Counted from the stretch's first letter, positions 1-7,968 are shown. The stretch: DNA of 64,000 bases from Christensenellaceae bacterium (GCA_012518615.1 JAAYRU010000011.1:1-64000), one strand, 5' to 3'. Notes: generated by a model from the letters alone, not told the origin. Translations and numbers: made by a program.

Positions 1-370
1 AAGGAAGAAAACCACCACAAGAGTTGGCTCGGTTTCATACGGCACTACTGGCTATAACCCATATGAAAGCCGCCCAGCGGTTCCAGAGCCGGAAGAAGTA
101 TACGAAGCTCCTCAGGTGCCTATGATGTATGAGCAGGAGCAAAATCTGTTCCCGTCGTCTTCACGACCTGCAGCACAGCCGTATGCCGGTTTTCAGCAGC
201 CGGGCGCATACCAGCAACCGGTACCCGCTCCTTATGCTCAGCAGCGCAGCCCTCAGCAGGGACCGGCAATGCCCCAGCAAGCTCAGCCAAGTATGCAGCC
301 CCAGCAGCAACAGCCCAAGATGAGCGAGAAGGATGACCTTGGCGTGCCCGCATATCTTCGTAGGAAGTAG
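1..370 (+). CDS. ftsZ: Cell-division GTPase FtsZ, C-terminal fragment (5' end lies outside the window)
   Basis: The frame is open from base 2, so only the last 122 residues are present. None of the GTPase domain is visible. The fragment is a Pro/Gln-rich, low-complexity linker of about 110 residues with many PQQ, QQP and PAP blocks. It ends in DDLGVPAYLRRK, which matches the FtsZ C-terminal conserved peptide (acidic residues, hydrophobic-Pro-hydrophobic core, basic tail). In known FtsZ proteins this peptide binds the membrane tethers FtsA or SepF and other division proteins. The linker is longer and far richer in Gln than in most Bacillota FtsZ, but linker length is variable. Identification rests on the terminal peptide and the linker style, so other proteins with a similar tail cannot be formally excluded. 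Confidence 0.85.
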   Translation, partial: RKKTTTRVGSVSYGTTGYNPYESRPAVPEPEEVYEAPQVPMMYEQEQNLFPSSSRPAAQPYAGFQQPGAYQQPVPAPYAQQRSPQQGPAMPQQAQPSMQPQQQQPKMSEKDDLGVPAYLRRK

Positions 371-392
371 TTTTTAACCTAAATTTAAAATA

Positions 393-419
393 ATGCCGTG
401 AGCAATACGCGGCATTTTT
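393..419. terminator. Intrinsic terminator after ftsZ, probably bidirectional
   Basis: ATGCCG at 393-398 pairs with CGGCAT at 410-415 across an 11-base loop and runs into TTTTT. On the minus strand the same stem is followed by TTATTTT, so it could also stop transcription of the convergent membrane-protein gene. Confidence 0.7.
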
Positions 420-452
420 GCGTTTTGATAAGTATAAAACACAGGAATATGC

Positions 453-929
453 TTATTTTTCATCTCTGTTGTGTATGTTGAAAGGGTCATATGGTTTATA
501 AACTGCGGTTCTATCACTCTTTATGACTTGCTTTTTATAATATGTGCAGTAGATTATTCTTATGCAAGAGCCGAGAAAAATGAGCACAAGAGCAGTACTT
601 GTAAGCGTTTTAAATAAATCAGGAAATATAAGCGTTTCAACAAGGTGAGATAGCAAAAAAAGTGCTACGCTAAATGCTATATTAACTACTATTACAAGGG
701 GCTTATTTCTACCTAACAGGGCTATTGTTCCGCTTAAAACACATAGAAGTAAAAAGGCGGGTCTTTCAAATGTTTTCCAGTCTACATATGATATTGCGCG
801 CGAAAAGGGCACTTTTTCACCTATCCACATTTTGAAGAACATACCCAAAGGGCGTATCATAGCATCTATACGAACCAAAAGTTCATATCCGGTAATAATT
901 ATAAGCGCTAACGCTCCCCAGAAAAGCAT
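453..929 (-). CDS. Unknown small integral membrane protein, about four TM segments
   Basis: I do not recognise this 158-residue protein. It has four hydrophobic stretches, at about residues 3-20, 56-73, 76-97 and 110-130, separated by short charged loops, with a polar C-terminal tail of about 28 residues. No enzymatic motif is visible. It is monocistronic: its 3' end meets the ftsZ terminator and it is divergent from rluB. The start is uncertain. The ATG at 929 has no adjacent ribosome site. The only strong one, AAGGGGGTGA at 964-973, sits 7 bases upstream of an in-frame ATT at 957-959, which would add 10 residues. ATT initiation is rare but known, for example in infC. A TTGACA promoter lies just upstream. 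Confidence 0.6.
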   Translation of the reverse strand: MLFWGALALIIITGYELLVRIDAMIRPLGMFFKMWIGEKVPFSRAISYVDWKTFERPAFLLLCVLSGTIALLGRNKPLVIVVNIAFSVALFLLSHLVETLIFPDLFKTLTSTALVLIFLGSCIRIIYCTYYKKQVIKSDRTAVYKPYDPFNIHNRDEK

Positions 930-988
930 ACGCCTGCCAATGTTATTCGCAGTTAAAATATTTTCACCCCCTTAGGCTTATGTATATA

Positions 989-1017
989 AGTTTAGTTACA
1001 GTTTCAATATATGTCAA
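989..1017 (-). promoter_or_regulatory. Promoter of the 453-929 membrane-protein gene
   Basis: On the minus strand TTGACA (1012-1017) and TAAACT (989-994) are separated by 17 bases. The -35 box is perfect and the -10 box is moderate. Confidence 0.5.
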
Positions 1018-1048
1018 GGACGATAATTATTACTTTTTTGTGTATTTG

Positions 1049-1074
1049 TGCTACAATTAGTGTAGCTACAATTA
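1049..1074 (+). promoter_or_regulatory. Extended -10 promoter of rluB with a duplicated nonamer
   Basis: TG-C-TACAAT at 1049-1057 is an extended -10 element; no good -35 box is seen. The nonamer CTACAATTA occurs twice, at 1051-1059 and 1066-1074, 15 bases apart, with the second copy abutting the ribosome site. Confidence 0.4.
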
Positions 1075-1089
1075 AGGAGGATTTGTTTA

Positions 1090-1794
1090 TTGCGGCTTCA
1101 AAAATATTTGGCGCATAGTGGCATCGCAAGTAGGCGAAAAGCCGAAGAATATATACGCAAAGGCTATGTTCAGGTGAACGGACAAACGGTTAGGGAAATG
1201 GGCATAGTGGTTCAGGAGGGCGATATAGTTTCATTCAGAGGAGAAGTAGTCAAACTAGAGGATAAGAAATATTATATACTCTATAACAAACCACGAGGTG
1301 AAGTATGTACCGCTTCCGATCCAGAGGGAAGACCTACCGTGCTTGATAAGTTCAAGGGGTTAAATGTGCGCCTCTACCCCGCTGGCAGGCTGGATTTAGA
1401 CAGCGAAGGTCTGCTTATACTAACCAACGATGGTGAATTTGCAAAGCGTGTAACACACCCACGTTATGGAATAATAAAGTCCTATATAGTTCAGACGACA
1501 GATGTCCTTTCAAAAAGTAAAATCGACGCATTAAGGCAGGGAGTACATATGGATAATACAAAAGTTATCCCCGTGAAGCTACGTGTACTAAGCCAAAATG
1601 AAAGCGGACAAACGCTGCTTATATCTATCAGGGAAGGGCGTAACAGGCAAATTCGTAGAATGCTTGAATCTGTTGGTACAAAGGTAAAGCACCTTAAACG
1701 AATACAGTGTGGGAAACTGCGCCTTGGAAAACTCCCTATAGGTTTATGGAGAGAGCTTACAAATGATGAATTAAACTATTTTATGGAAAGCTAA
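1090..1794 (+). CDS. rluB: Ribosomal large-subunit pseudouridine synthase, RluB/RsuA family
   Basis: This 234-residue protein would isomerise a uridine of 23S rRNA (position 2605 in E. coli numbering for RluB) to pseudouridine. An S4 RNA-binding domain occupies about residues 1-60 (RLQKYLAHSGIASRRKAE). The RsuA/RluB catalytic domain follows, with the signature GRLDLDSEGLLILTNDG holding the catalytic Asp, and later EGRNRQIRRML. Length is normal for the family. The start is TTG at 1090, 9 bases after AAGGAGG (1074-1080). The upstream scpAB genes common in Bacillota are absent; here ftsZ and a membrane gene precede it. It converges on cca with only 7 bases between. RluB is preferred over RsuA from the clade and the S4 sequence, but the exact target base is inferred. 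Confidence 0.9.
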   Translation: MRLQKYLAHSGIASRRKAEEYIRKGYVQVNGQTVREMGIVVQEGDIVSFRGEVVKLEDKKYYILYNKPRGEVCTASDPEGRPTVLDKFKGLNVRLYPAGRLDLDSEGLLILTNDGEFAKRVTHPRYGIIKSYIVQTTDVLSKSKIDALRQGVHMDNTKVIPVKLRVLSQNESGQTLLISIREGRNRQIRRMLESVGTKVKHLKRIQCGKLRLGKLPIGLWRELTNDELNYFMES

Positions 1795-1801
1795 TTATTT
1801 A

Positions 1802-3157
1802 TTAGTTAGATTTATTGTTTTGTTTATTGTATTCGTCAAGACGTTTCATAGCAAGCGAAAGTAAAGCTTGCTTATCATTATTTTCAAAACCGTTTATAAC
1901 CCTATCAAGCAGGTAATTTAACGTTTCACCAAGGAAAGGGCCTGGATTAAAGCCGTTCTCTATAAGCGTGCGCCCGTCTATGTTAAGGTCATTTAATGTA
2001 AGGCAGGCGCCGCTGTTTATTAGTTCCTCCGCCCTATTTACAAGCGCATCATGGCTAGTAACACGCTCAGCCACATGGGGGGCATGCGCTAGAAGATCCG
2101 CCCTTTGCACATGCATTAGATTAAAGAAAGTTTCAGTCCCAAGTTTTGAAATCCAATATTGTAGGTTGTCAGGACCTATTCTATCATCATGGTGATCAAC
2201 GAGCAGGCATACTTCATCCGTCAGCGCCTTACTTTGTTTGAGCGTCTCCATTGTTTCCCTTGCAATGCGGACGCTTACTTGTTGATGTCCTCTAAAATGA
2301 GTTGTGCCATCAGGGTCATATGTTACGGTATGTGGCTTTCCGCTATCATGAAACAGTATTGCCCATCTTACGGCAAGTTCACTTGGTGTTTTGTCCAGTG
2401 CGTAGAGTGTATGCTCCCATACATCATAGCTGTGAAAGACGCTGCGTTGTGGGCAGCGATACATAGGTTCAAGCAAGGGCAGCACCTCAAATAGAATACG
2501 CGGGAACTGGAAAAAGACTTCTGCTGGTCTAGTGCCTACCATAAGTTTATTAAGCTCTGAAGCTATTCTCTCAGCGCTAATACGCTTTAGCAAATTCTTC
2601 TTTTCGTACATAGCAAAGGCTGCTGCTTTTTCAACGGAAAAAGAAAATGTGCTAGCAAAACGTAAGGCTCTAAGTATTCTAAGCGCATCTTCCGTAAAAC
2701 GCATGGCAGGTGAACCTATACAGCGGATAATTTTTTTATCGCAGTCTTCCCTACCGCCGAACAAATCTATAGTTCCGCTGTAAGGATGCCACGCGAGGGC
2801 ATTCATGGTAAAATCTCGTCTTTTTAAGTCCTCAGCGAGGCTACGGGTAAAGCTTACATATTCGGGGTGCCTGTTATCTTGATAAGGACCATCTTTGCGG
2901 TAGGTTGTTATCTCTATTTGCACATTGTTCAAGATAACTCCAACTGTACCATGCTCTTTACCAACTTCTACTCTTTTTTCATTAGGAAAGCAGTTTATTA
3001 TCTCATCCGGATATGCGCTTGTGCAAATATCAAAATCATGCGGGGGTATGCCAAGGTAATCATCCCGAACGCAGCCGCCAACAAGATATGCCTCGTGCCC
3101 CGCATCATTCAAACGCTGCAGAGCTTCAAGCACTTCGCCCGGAATAGAAAAACGCAT
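1802..3157 (-). CDS. cca: CCA tRNA nucleotidyltransferase (class II, with HD domain)
   Basis: This 451-residue enzyme would add or repair the 3' CCA of tRNAs using CTP and ATP without a nucleic acid template. The N-terminal nucleotidyltransferase head carries GGCVRDDYLG and HDFDI (metal-binding Asp pair), then RRDFTMNAL, followed by the neck region with RILRALRFA and the AERI..EL motif typical of class II enzymes. The second half carries an HD-type domain with LFHDSGKP and DHHDD, as in the enzymes with an extra phosphohydrolase activity. Whether that activity exists here is not shown. The start is ATG at 3157 after GGAGG. The gene has its own TTGACA/TATCAT promoter, back to back with that of the next locus. 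Confidence 0.95.
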   Translation of the reverse strand: MRFSIPGEVLEALQRLNDAGHEAYLVGGCVRDDYLGIPPHDFDICTSAYPDEIINCFPNEKRVEVGKEHGTVGVILNNVQIEITTYRKDGPYQDNRHPEYVSFTRSLAEDLKRRDFTMNALAWHPYSGTIDLFGGREDCDKKIIRCIGSPAMRFTEDALRILRALRFASTFSFSVEKAAAFAMYEKKNLLKRISAERIASELNKLMVGTRPAEVFFQFPRILFEVLPLLEPMYRCPQRSVFHSYDVWEHTLYALDKTPSELAVRWAILFHDSGKPHTVTYDPDGTTHFRGHQQVSVRIARETMETLKQSKALTDEVCLLVDHHDDRIGPDNLQYWISKLGTETFFNLMHVQRADLLAHAPHVAERVTSHDALVNRAEELINSGACLTLNDLNIDGRTLIENGFNPGPFLGETLNYLLDRVINGFENNDKQALLSLAMKRLDEYNKQNNKSN

Positions 3158-3186
3158 TAACTACCTCCAATTTATTCAATAAGAAG

Positions 3187-3237
3187 ATGATACAAGACGC
3201 GCAATTTCTTGTCAAGCAACATAAAGCGTGTTACAAT
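3187..3237. promoter_or_regulatory. Divergent promoter pair with overlapping -35 boxes (cca and the Cys-cluster/methyltransferase operon)
   Basis: Minus strand: TTGACA (3210-3215), 17-base spacer, TATCAT (3187-3192), reading into cca. Plus strand: TTGTCA (3209-3214), 17-base spacer, TACAAT (3232-3237), reading into the 3265 gene. The two -35 hexamers share five of six base pairs, so two polymerases could not bind at once. Confidence 0.6.
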
Positions 3238-3264
3238 TAAATGCGATTTTTAGGGAGGTAAACA

Positions 3265-3777
3265 ATGGATGCAGCAAGCGCTGTACTTAGGGCTAGGCGT
3301 ATTTTAAGTGAAGCAACGCCACTTAATATAGATTGCGGGAAAACTTGTCTTAGTGCCTGTTGTGTTTCAAGCGAAGCAGGAGATGGTATGTTTCTTTTCC
3401 CTGAAGAAAAACATATCTATGATGAATATATTTCGGGTTTTGAAATATTAAAGGTAACATACCCCTTTGAAGCTGATATGCTAATATGCAGCGCTTATTG
3501 CGATAGAAAATACAGACCATTAGCATGTATGTTTTTCCCTGTTATTCCCTATATAAGAATGTATAACGGTAAAGCTTCTAGAGGAATAATGCTCGATACC
3601 AGAGCTTGGCCGGTATGCCCGCTTATGCAAAGTGGTATGAATGCTTTTGCTTCGGAATTTATCAATGCTTGCAAGATGGCGGCTATGACACTCTTTGAAA
3701 GCGAAGAACATAGTAATTTTGTATACAATCTCACTGAATATATAGATGGCTATAAAAGTTTTGAGGACCTCTCATGA
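3265..3777 (+). CDS. YkgJ-like cysteine-cluster protein, putative metal binding
   Basis: This 170-residue protein has nine or so cysteines in patterns that suggest a metal or Fe-S site: DCGKTCLSACC near residue 24, CSAYC near 75, then RPLACMFFP and WPVCPL. The combination of an N-terminal Cys cluster with a later RPxxCxxFP segment resembles the YkgJ (COG0727) family of putative zinc- or iron-binding proteins, whose function is unsettled. There is no signal peptide or TM segment. It is first in a two-gene operon: its stop overlaps the start of the methyltransferase (ATGA at 3774-3777), so the two are probably translationally coupled and act together. The start is ATG at 3265 after AGGGAGGT. 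The family assignment is by motif only. Confidence 0.6.
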   Translation: MDAASAVLRARRILSEATPLNIDCGKTCLSACCVSSEAGDGMFLFPEEKHIYDEYISGFEILKVTYPFEADMLICSAYCDRKYRPLACMFFPVIPYIRMYNGKASRGIMLDTRAWPVCPLMQSGMNAFASEFINACKMAAMTLFESEEHSNFVYNLTEYIDGYKSFEDLS

Positions 3778-5033
3778 TCTGGCAAAGGGCATTTTGTGAT
3801 TATGAACAGTCTAACTTTAAAGGACCTGGCGGTTTACTTGTAAATGGCGATGCTTTAAGCCTTTCTTTTGATATATACTACGGAAAAATACAGTGTATAT
3901 ACTTAGACCCTCCATCTATTTCGGATAAATCTCCTGTGCTTAGAATGCCTATAGGCAAAAAGGGATGGGAGATGGGAGAGCTTTATTTAGAACAACCAGC
4001 CTACGAGAATTATAATATAAATTCGCTGGAGGATTATACAGCTTTCCTGCGCTCAATATTAAAGCTTTCATACAAATTGCTTTCTGATAGTGGTTCCCTT
4101 TTTTTCCATATAGATAATGGCTTTTCATATCAGGCAAGGCAAATAGTTGAGGAGGTGTTCGGAACTGATAATTTCATAAACGAAATTATTTGGCATTACA
4201 AGTCCGGCGGGGCGGCGAAAAGGTTTTTCGGCAGAAGGCACGAAACCATACTCTACTATTCTAAAAATCATAAAAAACGCTACTTTAACATATATAGCGT
4301 GCCAAGTGGCAAAAAAAGGGATAGTAAAAATCATTTAAAAAGACATACTGATTTTACCGGAAAGAGCTACAGAACACTGAAATCCGGAGAAAAGAAATAT
4401 ATATATTATGATGACGCACCTACTTATCCAAGTGATGTATGGGATGACATAAGCCAGATTACTGCGAGAAGCAGAGAATATACAGGCTTTGATAGCCAAA
4501 AACCTGAAGCACTAATTGAGAGGATTATCCTATCTACTACAAAAGAGGGAGATTATTTTGCGGATTTGATGTGCGGCTCCGGTTCATCACTGGTTGCAGC
4601 ATCAAATAATAAGCGACAGTTTATTGGAGCAGATATAAGCCCTCATGCTATTTCGGTTTCAAGAAAAAGGTTATATGAGCATAGAGTAAAAGTATTGGCG
4701 CCACTTATGCAGGATAGCGCAATGCTAGATGCTTCGGTGCTTCCCGGTATAGGGTTTTATGATGTCAGTCTAAATTCCTATACTGTAAGCGCTGATGATA
4801 CTATGCGCATTACGGATGCTTATGGTATTATAAGCCTTGCACCGCTTGATTTGGTTGATCAGTGGTACGCGGGCTTAATTAGAAACAAGGTGTTTTATTC
4901 CTTTGCCGCATCTGTGCGTACAAAGGAAGAGCCGAGGCTTTTGCGCAAGCTTCAGGTACCGCTCCTAAAGGGTGAGGTGGCGATAATGGTAATAGATATA
5001 TTCGGAAGGCGGAGCCTATGGAAAAGCTCTTAA
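3774..5033 (+). CDS. Orphan DNA methyltransferase, type III Mod-like N6/N4 family, with an atypical DPPS motif
   Basis: This 419-residue protein has the permuted (beta-class) layout. Motif IV comes first (IYLDPPSIS, near residue 44) and the AdoMet-binding FxGxG-type motif late (DLMCGSGSSLVAA, near residue 265), preceded by the FDSQKPEALIERII block typical of Mod subunits. Motif IV is normally DPPY, DPPF or DPPW; here the aromatic that stacks on the target base is replaced by Ser (tct at 3924-3926). The C-terminal 130 residues show no recognisable target-recognition repeats. No restriction gene lies nearby; the partner is the upstream Cys-cluster protein. It could be an active methyltransferase with altered chemistry, an RNA methylase or a degenerate copy. 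The fold assignment is firm and the activity uncertain. Confidence 0.75.
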   Translation: MIWQRAFCDYEQSNFKGPGGLLVNGDALSLSFDIYYGKIQCIYLDPPSISDKSPVLRMPIGKKGWEMGELYLEQPAYENYNINSLEDYTAFLRSILKLSYKLLSDSGSLFFHIDNGFSYQARQIVEEVFGTDNFINEIIWHYKSGGAAKRFFGRRHETILYYSKNHKKRYFNIYSVPSGKKRDSKNHLKRHTDFTGKSYRTLKSGEKKYIYYDDAPTYPSDVWDDISQITARSREYTGFDSQKPEALIERIILSTTKEGDYFADLMCGSGSSLVAASNNKRQFIGADISPHAISVSRKRLYEHRVKVLAPLMQDSAMLDASVLPGIGFYDVSLNSYTVSADDTMRITDAYGIISLAPLDLVDQWYAGLIRNKVFYSFAASVRTKEEPRLLRKLQVPLLKGEVAIMVIDIFGRRSLWKSS

Positions 5034-5042
5034 TTGCTTTAT

Positions 5043-5095
5043 AGTGGTAAATAAATGGTGCCAAAGTGGTAATTAATGCTGATTTATATTATAAT
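5043..5095 (+). promoter_or_regulatory. Probable promoter of the mreB-family gene, with two spaced AGTGGTAA repeats
   Basis: TATAAT lies at 5090-5095. The octamer AGTGGTAA occurs at 5043-5050 and 5065-5072, 22 bases apart (about two helical turns). The second copy covers the expected -35 position (TGGTAA, 17-base spacer), so the octamer may be an operator. Confidence 0.4.
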
Positions 5096-5139
5096 TACTG
5101 TGTAAAGTGGGGAAATGCTTTTAATGGAGGTGGAGTAAT

Positions 5140-6159
5140 ATGGCTACAGTTGAGGATATCGGAATAGATTTAGGGTCTACAAATGTACTCATATATGCAA
5201 AGGATAGGGGTATTGTGCTTAATGAGCCAGCTATGCTTGCCTTTGACTATGATGCCAGAAATGTAATCGCCATAGGTACCGATGCCTACAAAATACTAGG
5301 TAGGGAACCCAGTCATATAGAAGTGGTGCGTCCGCTACAGTCTGCTGTAATACGCGATTTTGATATGTTAAATATAATGCTTAACCACTTTATAACACTG
5401 GTTATAGGCAAGCGCTTTATTTCAAGGCCAAGAGCTGTGCTTTCGATTTCATGTATGGCAAATGAAATTGAAAAAAGACAGCTTAACCTTGCTATGCTGG
5501 AAGCAGGCGCACGCCGCACTACACTTTTGCCAAGACCGCTTGCGGCTGCCATAGGCGCTGGCATTAATGTTTTACCTCATGTTGGACATCTAGTTGTTGA
5601 TATTGGTGGGGCAAATACCCATGCGGCTGCCATAGCTTCAGGCGAAATTATGGCAGAGAGCGCTGAAATAAATGGTGGAGATGCCTTTACTGAGGCTATA
5701 ATACGCTATGTACGCCTTAAATATAGCTTACTCATAGGCTTTAAGACCGCAGAAGATGTAAAATGCGCTGTAGGCAATTTAAAAGAAATAGGGGAAACGG
5801 AGGTTACTATACCTGTCGCCGGAAGGAGTTTAGTAACAGGTTTACCTAAGCAAATTTCGCTCTCTCCATCGGAAATTACTGAAGCCTTAAACGAGCCTAA
5901 GCGTAACTTTATTGAAGCGCTTATAGGGGTTATAGAACACCTGCCTGCACAGCTTGCAAACGATGTGTTTGATAATGGAATAGTGTTAACCGGTGGGGGC
6001 GCAAATTTAAAGGGCTTAAGGCTGGTTATGGAAGAAGAACTTAAAGCTCCCTGCTTTGTGGCGGATCACCCTCAAGAAGCTGTTGCCTCAGGCTGCGGAT
6101 ATGTACTTGAAAGACCGCAGGAACTATCTATGTTCCTTGGGGATAAAAGAAGCAAGTAG
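5140..6159 (+). CDS. mreB: MreB/Mbl-family bacterial actin, cell-shape determinant
   Basis: This 339-residue protein would polymerise under the membrane and guide lateral wall synthesis. The actin-type ATPase signatures are visible: phosphate 1 (GIDLGSTNVLIY, near residue 7), phosphate 2 (VVDIGGANTHAAAIASGEI, near 152) and the adenosine motif (GIVLTGGGANLKGL, near 283). The VIRDFD segment common to MreB proteins is present. Length and start (ATG after GGAGGTGG) are normal. It stands alone, with no mreC or mreD beside it and a terminator after it, so it could be Mbl or MreBH rather than the principal MreB. Replacement of the usual DLGTAN by DLGSTN and TTEVA by NTHAA suggests a divergent paralogue. 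Confidence 0.88.
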   Translation: MATVEDIGIDLGSTNVLIYAKDRGIVLNEPAMLAFDYDARNVIAIGTDAYKILGREPSHIEVVRPLQSAVIRDFDMLNIMLNHFITLVIGKRFISRPRAVLSISCMANEIEKRQLNLAMLEAGARRTTLLPRPLAAAIGAGINVLPHVGHLVVDIGGANTHAAAIASGEIMAESAEINGGDAFTEAIIRYVRLKYSLLIGFKTAEDVKCAVGNLKEIGETEVTIPVAGRSLVTGLPKQISLSPSEITEALNEPKRNFIEALIGVIEHLPAQLANDVFDNGIVLTGGGANLKGLRLVMEEELKAPCFVADHPQEAVASGCGYVLERPQELSMFLGDKRSK

Positions 6160-6183
6160 TTATTTTAATAGAAACCAAATAAA

Positions 6184-6205
6184 AAAAGCCCGCGCAAGGG
6201 CTTTT
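6184..6205. terminator. Bidirectional intrinsic terminator between mreB and rpmB
   Basis: AAAAGCCC (6184-6191) pairs with GGGCTTTT (6198-6205) around a 6-base loop, with A and T tracts on both sides. It serves the two convergent genes. Confidence 0.85.
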
Positions 6206-6217
6206 AATGCATACAGC

Positions 6218-6451
6218 TTAAGCTTCTTTCGCTTCAAGCATTTCTTTTATTGAGAACTTCGGAAGGGCGCGTTGAACCTTGCCGCTACGCAAGCAACGTG
6301 TGCATACATTTATACGCTTAGGGCTGTTGTTTACAACAGCGCGCACAGATTGTATATTAGGTGCCCAAATTCTACGCGACTTACGGTTGGAATGGCTTAC
6401 TTTGTTGCCGCTTAAGGTACCTTTTTTGCATATTTCACAGTACTTTCCCAT
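6218..6451 (-). CDS. rpmB: 50S ribosomal protein L28
   Basis: This 77-residue protein of the large ribosomal subunit has the zinc-binding form, with CEIC at residues 5-8 and CTRC at 50-53. The basic NRKSRRIWAPNIQ segment is the L28 core. The true start is the ATG at 6451, preceded by GCAGGAGGTG; an upstream in-frame extension to 6520 has no ribosome site and is not L28-like. It is monocistronic and divergent from tilS, with a TTGCAA/TAGAAT promoter. Having the CxxC form means no zinc-free paralogue is required, but one may exist elsewhere. Confidence 0.95.
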   Translation of the reverse strand: MGKYCEICKKGTLSGNKVSHSNRKSRRIWAPNIQSVRAVVNNSPKRINVCTRCLRSGKVQRALPKFSIKEMLEAKEA

Positions 6452-6510
6452 ATCTACACCTCCTGCGGTTGAATTAACATAATTACACGGCGCATAACGC
6501 CAGCCGAAAT

Positions 6511-6539
6511 ATTCTATCACAGCTTTGTTTTATTTGCAA
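6511..6539 (-). promoter_or_regulatory. Promoter of rpmB
   Basis: On the minus strand TTGCAA (6534-6539) and TAGAAT (6511-6516) are separated by 17 bases. A small GGCG/CGCC hairpin lies in the transcribed leader. Confidence 0.5.
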
Positions 6540-6593
6540 ATAATTTTTTTTGGTTTTTCTCCAACTTTGCGGAGTGATATTCCCATCAACAGC

Positions 6594-6622
6594 TTGCAGC
6601 TAAAGTATATATATTGTAGAAT
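6594..6622 (+). promoter_or_regulatory. Promoter of tilS, close to the start codon
   Basis: TTGCAG (6594-6599) and TAGAAT (6617-6622) are spaced by 17 bases. The predicted transcript would begin near 6629, two bases before the ATG at 6631. Confidence 0.4.
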
Positions 6623-6630
6623 ATGCGGGT

Positions 6631-7968
6631 ATGTCAGGTTTGTTTGAAAAGTTGTACAAGGTAGTTGAAGGTTCTTACTGTGATATAGTAGCCCCTAAGA
6701 GTATTTTGGTTGCAGTATCTGGTGGGGCAGATTCAGTTGCTCTGTTATTATTATTGCATAAGTTATCGCTAAAAAAAGGTATATACCTTGTGTGTTGTCA
6801 TGTACACCATGGACTTAGGAAAACTGCAGATAGAGATGCAATATATGTTCAAAGGTTATGTGAGGAGCTTCGGATTCCATTTGTACTTAAAAAAGTCGAA
6901 ATAAACACAGATTCTAATATAGAGGCACAAGCTAGGGCTGCCCGATATGATGCTTTAAATAGTGTTATGTTAAAAAACAACATAGATGTTATTGCAACCG
7001 GTCATCATATGCAGGATCAGGCTGAAACTGTTTTGCTGCACTTGATGTATGGGAGCGGAAGCGTCGGGCTTTCGGGAATGCATGAATACCAAAATAAAAT
7101 CTGGAGACCGCTGCTTAGCATTAAACCAGATGAGATACATGCATTTTTACATCAAGAGGGCGTAGAATATTGTTTTGACGAAACCAATGATGATGAATCA
7201 TACATGCGAAATGCAATACGCAAAACCTTGATACCAGATATGCTCAAGCTTTATCCTAAGGCAGTTGAAAGTATGTATCGCTGTGCAAGTATAATAAGGG
7301 ATGAAGCTATTGCGTGGCAGGAGTATGCGGATGTTTGGCTTAATCAAAACGGTTTTTTCTTAAATGGCGTTAATTGGATTTGGCGTAGCATATTTAATGG
7401 CGAGAATATAGCGTTAAAGCGCCATATTATAAGGGCATTATTTAATAAAGTAAGCGATGCCGAGCTTTCATTTGAGCAGGTAGAAAACTTTCGCAAAATA
7501 ATTGAAAGCGATAGGGCAAATGTTTTTCATACTGTTAGAGCTGATATAAATGCATATATAACAAAAGAGCGCATTCATTTGTATGATTACAATGTCAATT
7601 GGGATATAGGTACTATTGGATATGCAGACTATGAAGGCGAATTTGGGGATGGAGTATTTACTCAGGCGCTTGATGCTGATAAAATAGCGGGGTCTGTTCT
7701 TCGTTTTAGAAGAGCGGGCGATAGGATACACCCCCTTGGGGCAAAGGGTAGTCAATCCTTAAAACAGTACATGATAGATAGAAAAATCGATATGCCTTTT
7801 CGTGATATATGGCCGCTTTTGGCTAAAGGAAACGAAATTCTATGGGTTATAGGATATGGTGTTTCTCAAAATGCGTCTATCAGTGAACTAACACAAAATA
7901 TTGTTATGGCAAAATATGATTTTATACTGCCTGACGGCAATTCAAAAAAGGGAGAGAAAAAGAAATGA
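6631..7968 (+). CDS. tilS: tRNA(Ile)-lysidine synthetase
   Basis: This 445-residue enzyme would convert cytidine 34 of the CAU-anticodon tRNA-Ile to lysidine with ATP and lysine, which lets AUA be read. That matters here because ATA codons are very common in the window. The N-terminal PP-loop ATPase has VAVSGGADSVALL near residue 27, then HVHHGLR and TGHHMQDQAETVLL. The C-terminal part (SVLRFRRAGDRIHPLGAKGSQSL) is the TilS tRNA-recognition domain. Length is normal. No Shine-Dalgarno sequence precedes the ATG, and the promoter -10 box ends only 8 bases before it, so translation may be leaderless. The stop overlaps the hpt start (ATGA). Confidence 0.93.
   Translation: MSGLFEKLYKVVEGSYCDIVAPKSILVAVSGGADSVALLLLLHKLSLKKGIYLVCCHVHHGLRKTADRDAIYVQRLCEELRIPFVLKKVEINTDSNIEAQARAARYDALNSVMLKNNIDVIATGHHMQDQAETVLLHLMYGSGSVGLSGMHEYQNKIWRPLLSIKPDEIHAFLHQEGVEYCFDETNDDESYMRNAIRKTLIPDMLKLYPKAVESMYRCASIIRDEAIAWQEYADVWLNQNGFFLNGVNWIWRSIFNGENIALKRHIIRALFNKVSDAELSFEQVENFRKIIESDRANVFHTVRADINAYITKERIHLYDYNVNWDIGTIGYADYEGEFGDGVFTQALDADKIAGSVLRFRRAGDRIHPLGAKGSQSLKQYMIDRKIDMPFRDIWPLLAKGNEILWVIGYGVSQNASISELTQNIVMAKYDFILPDGNSKKGEKKK

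Noticed and set aside
6452..6520. Upstream extension of L28
   Set aside because: No ribosome site and it crosses the promoter; the 77-residue form is complete.
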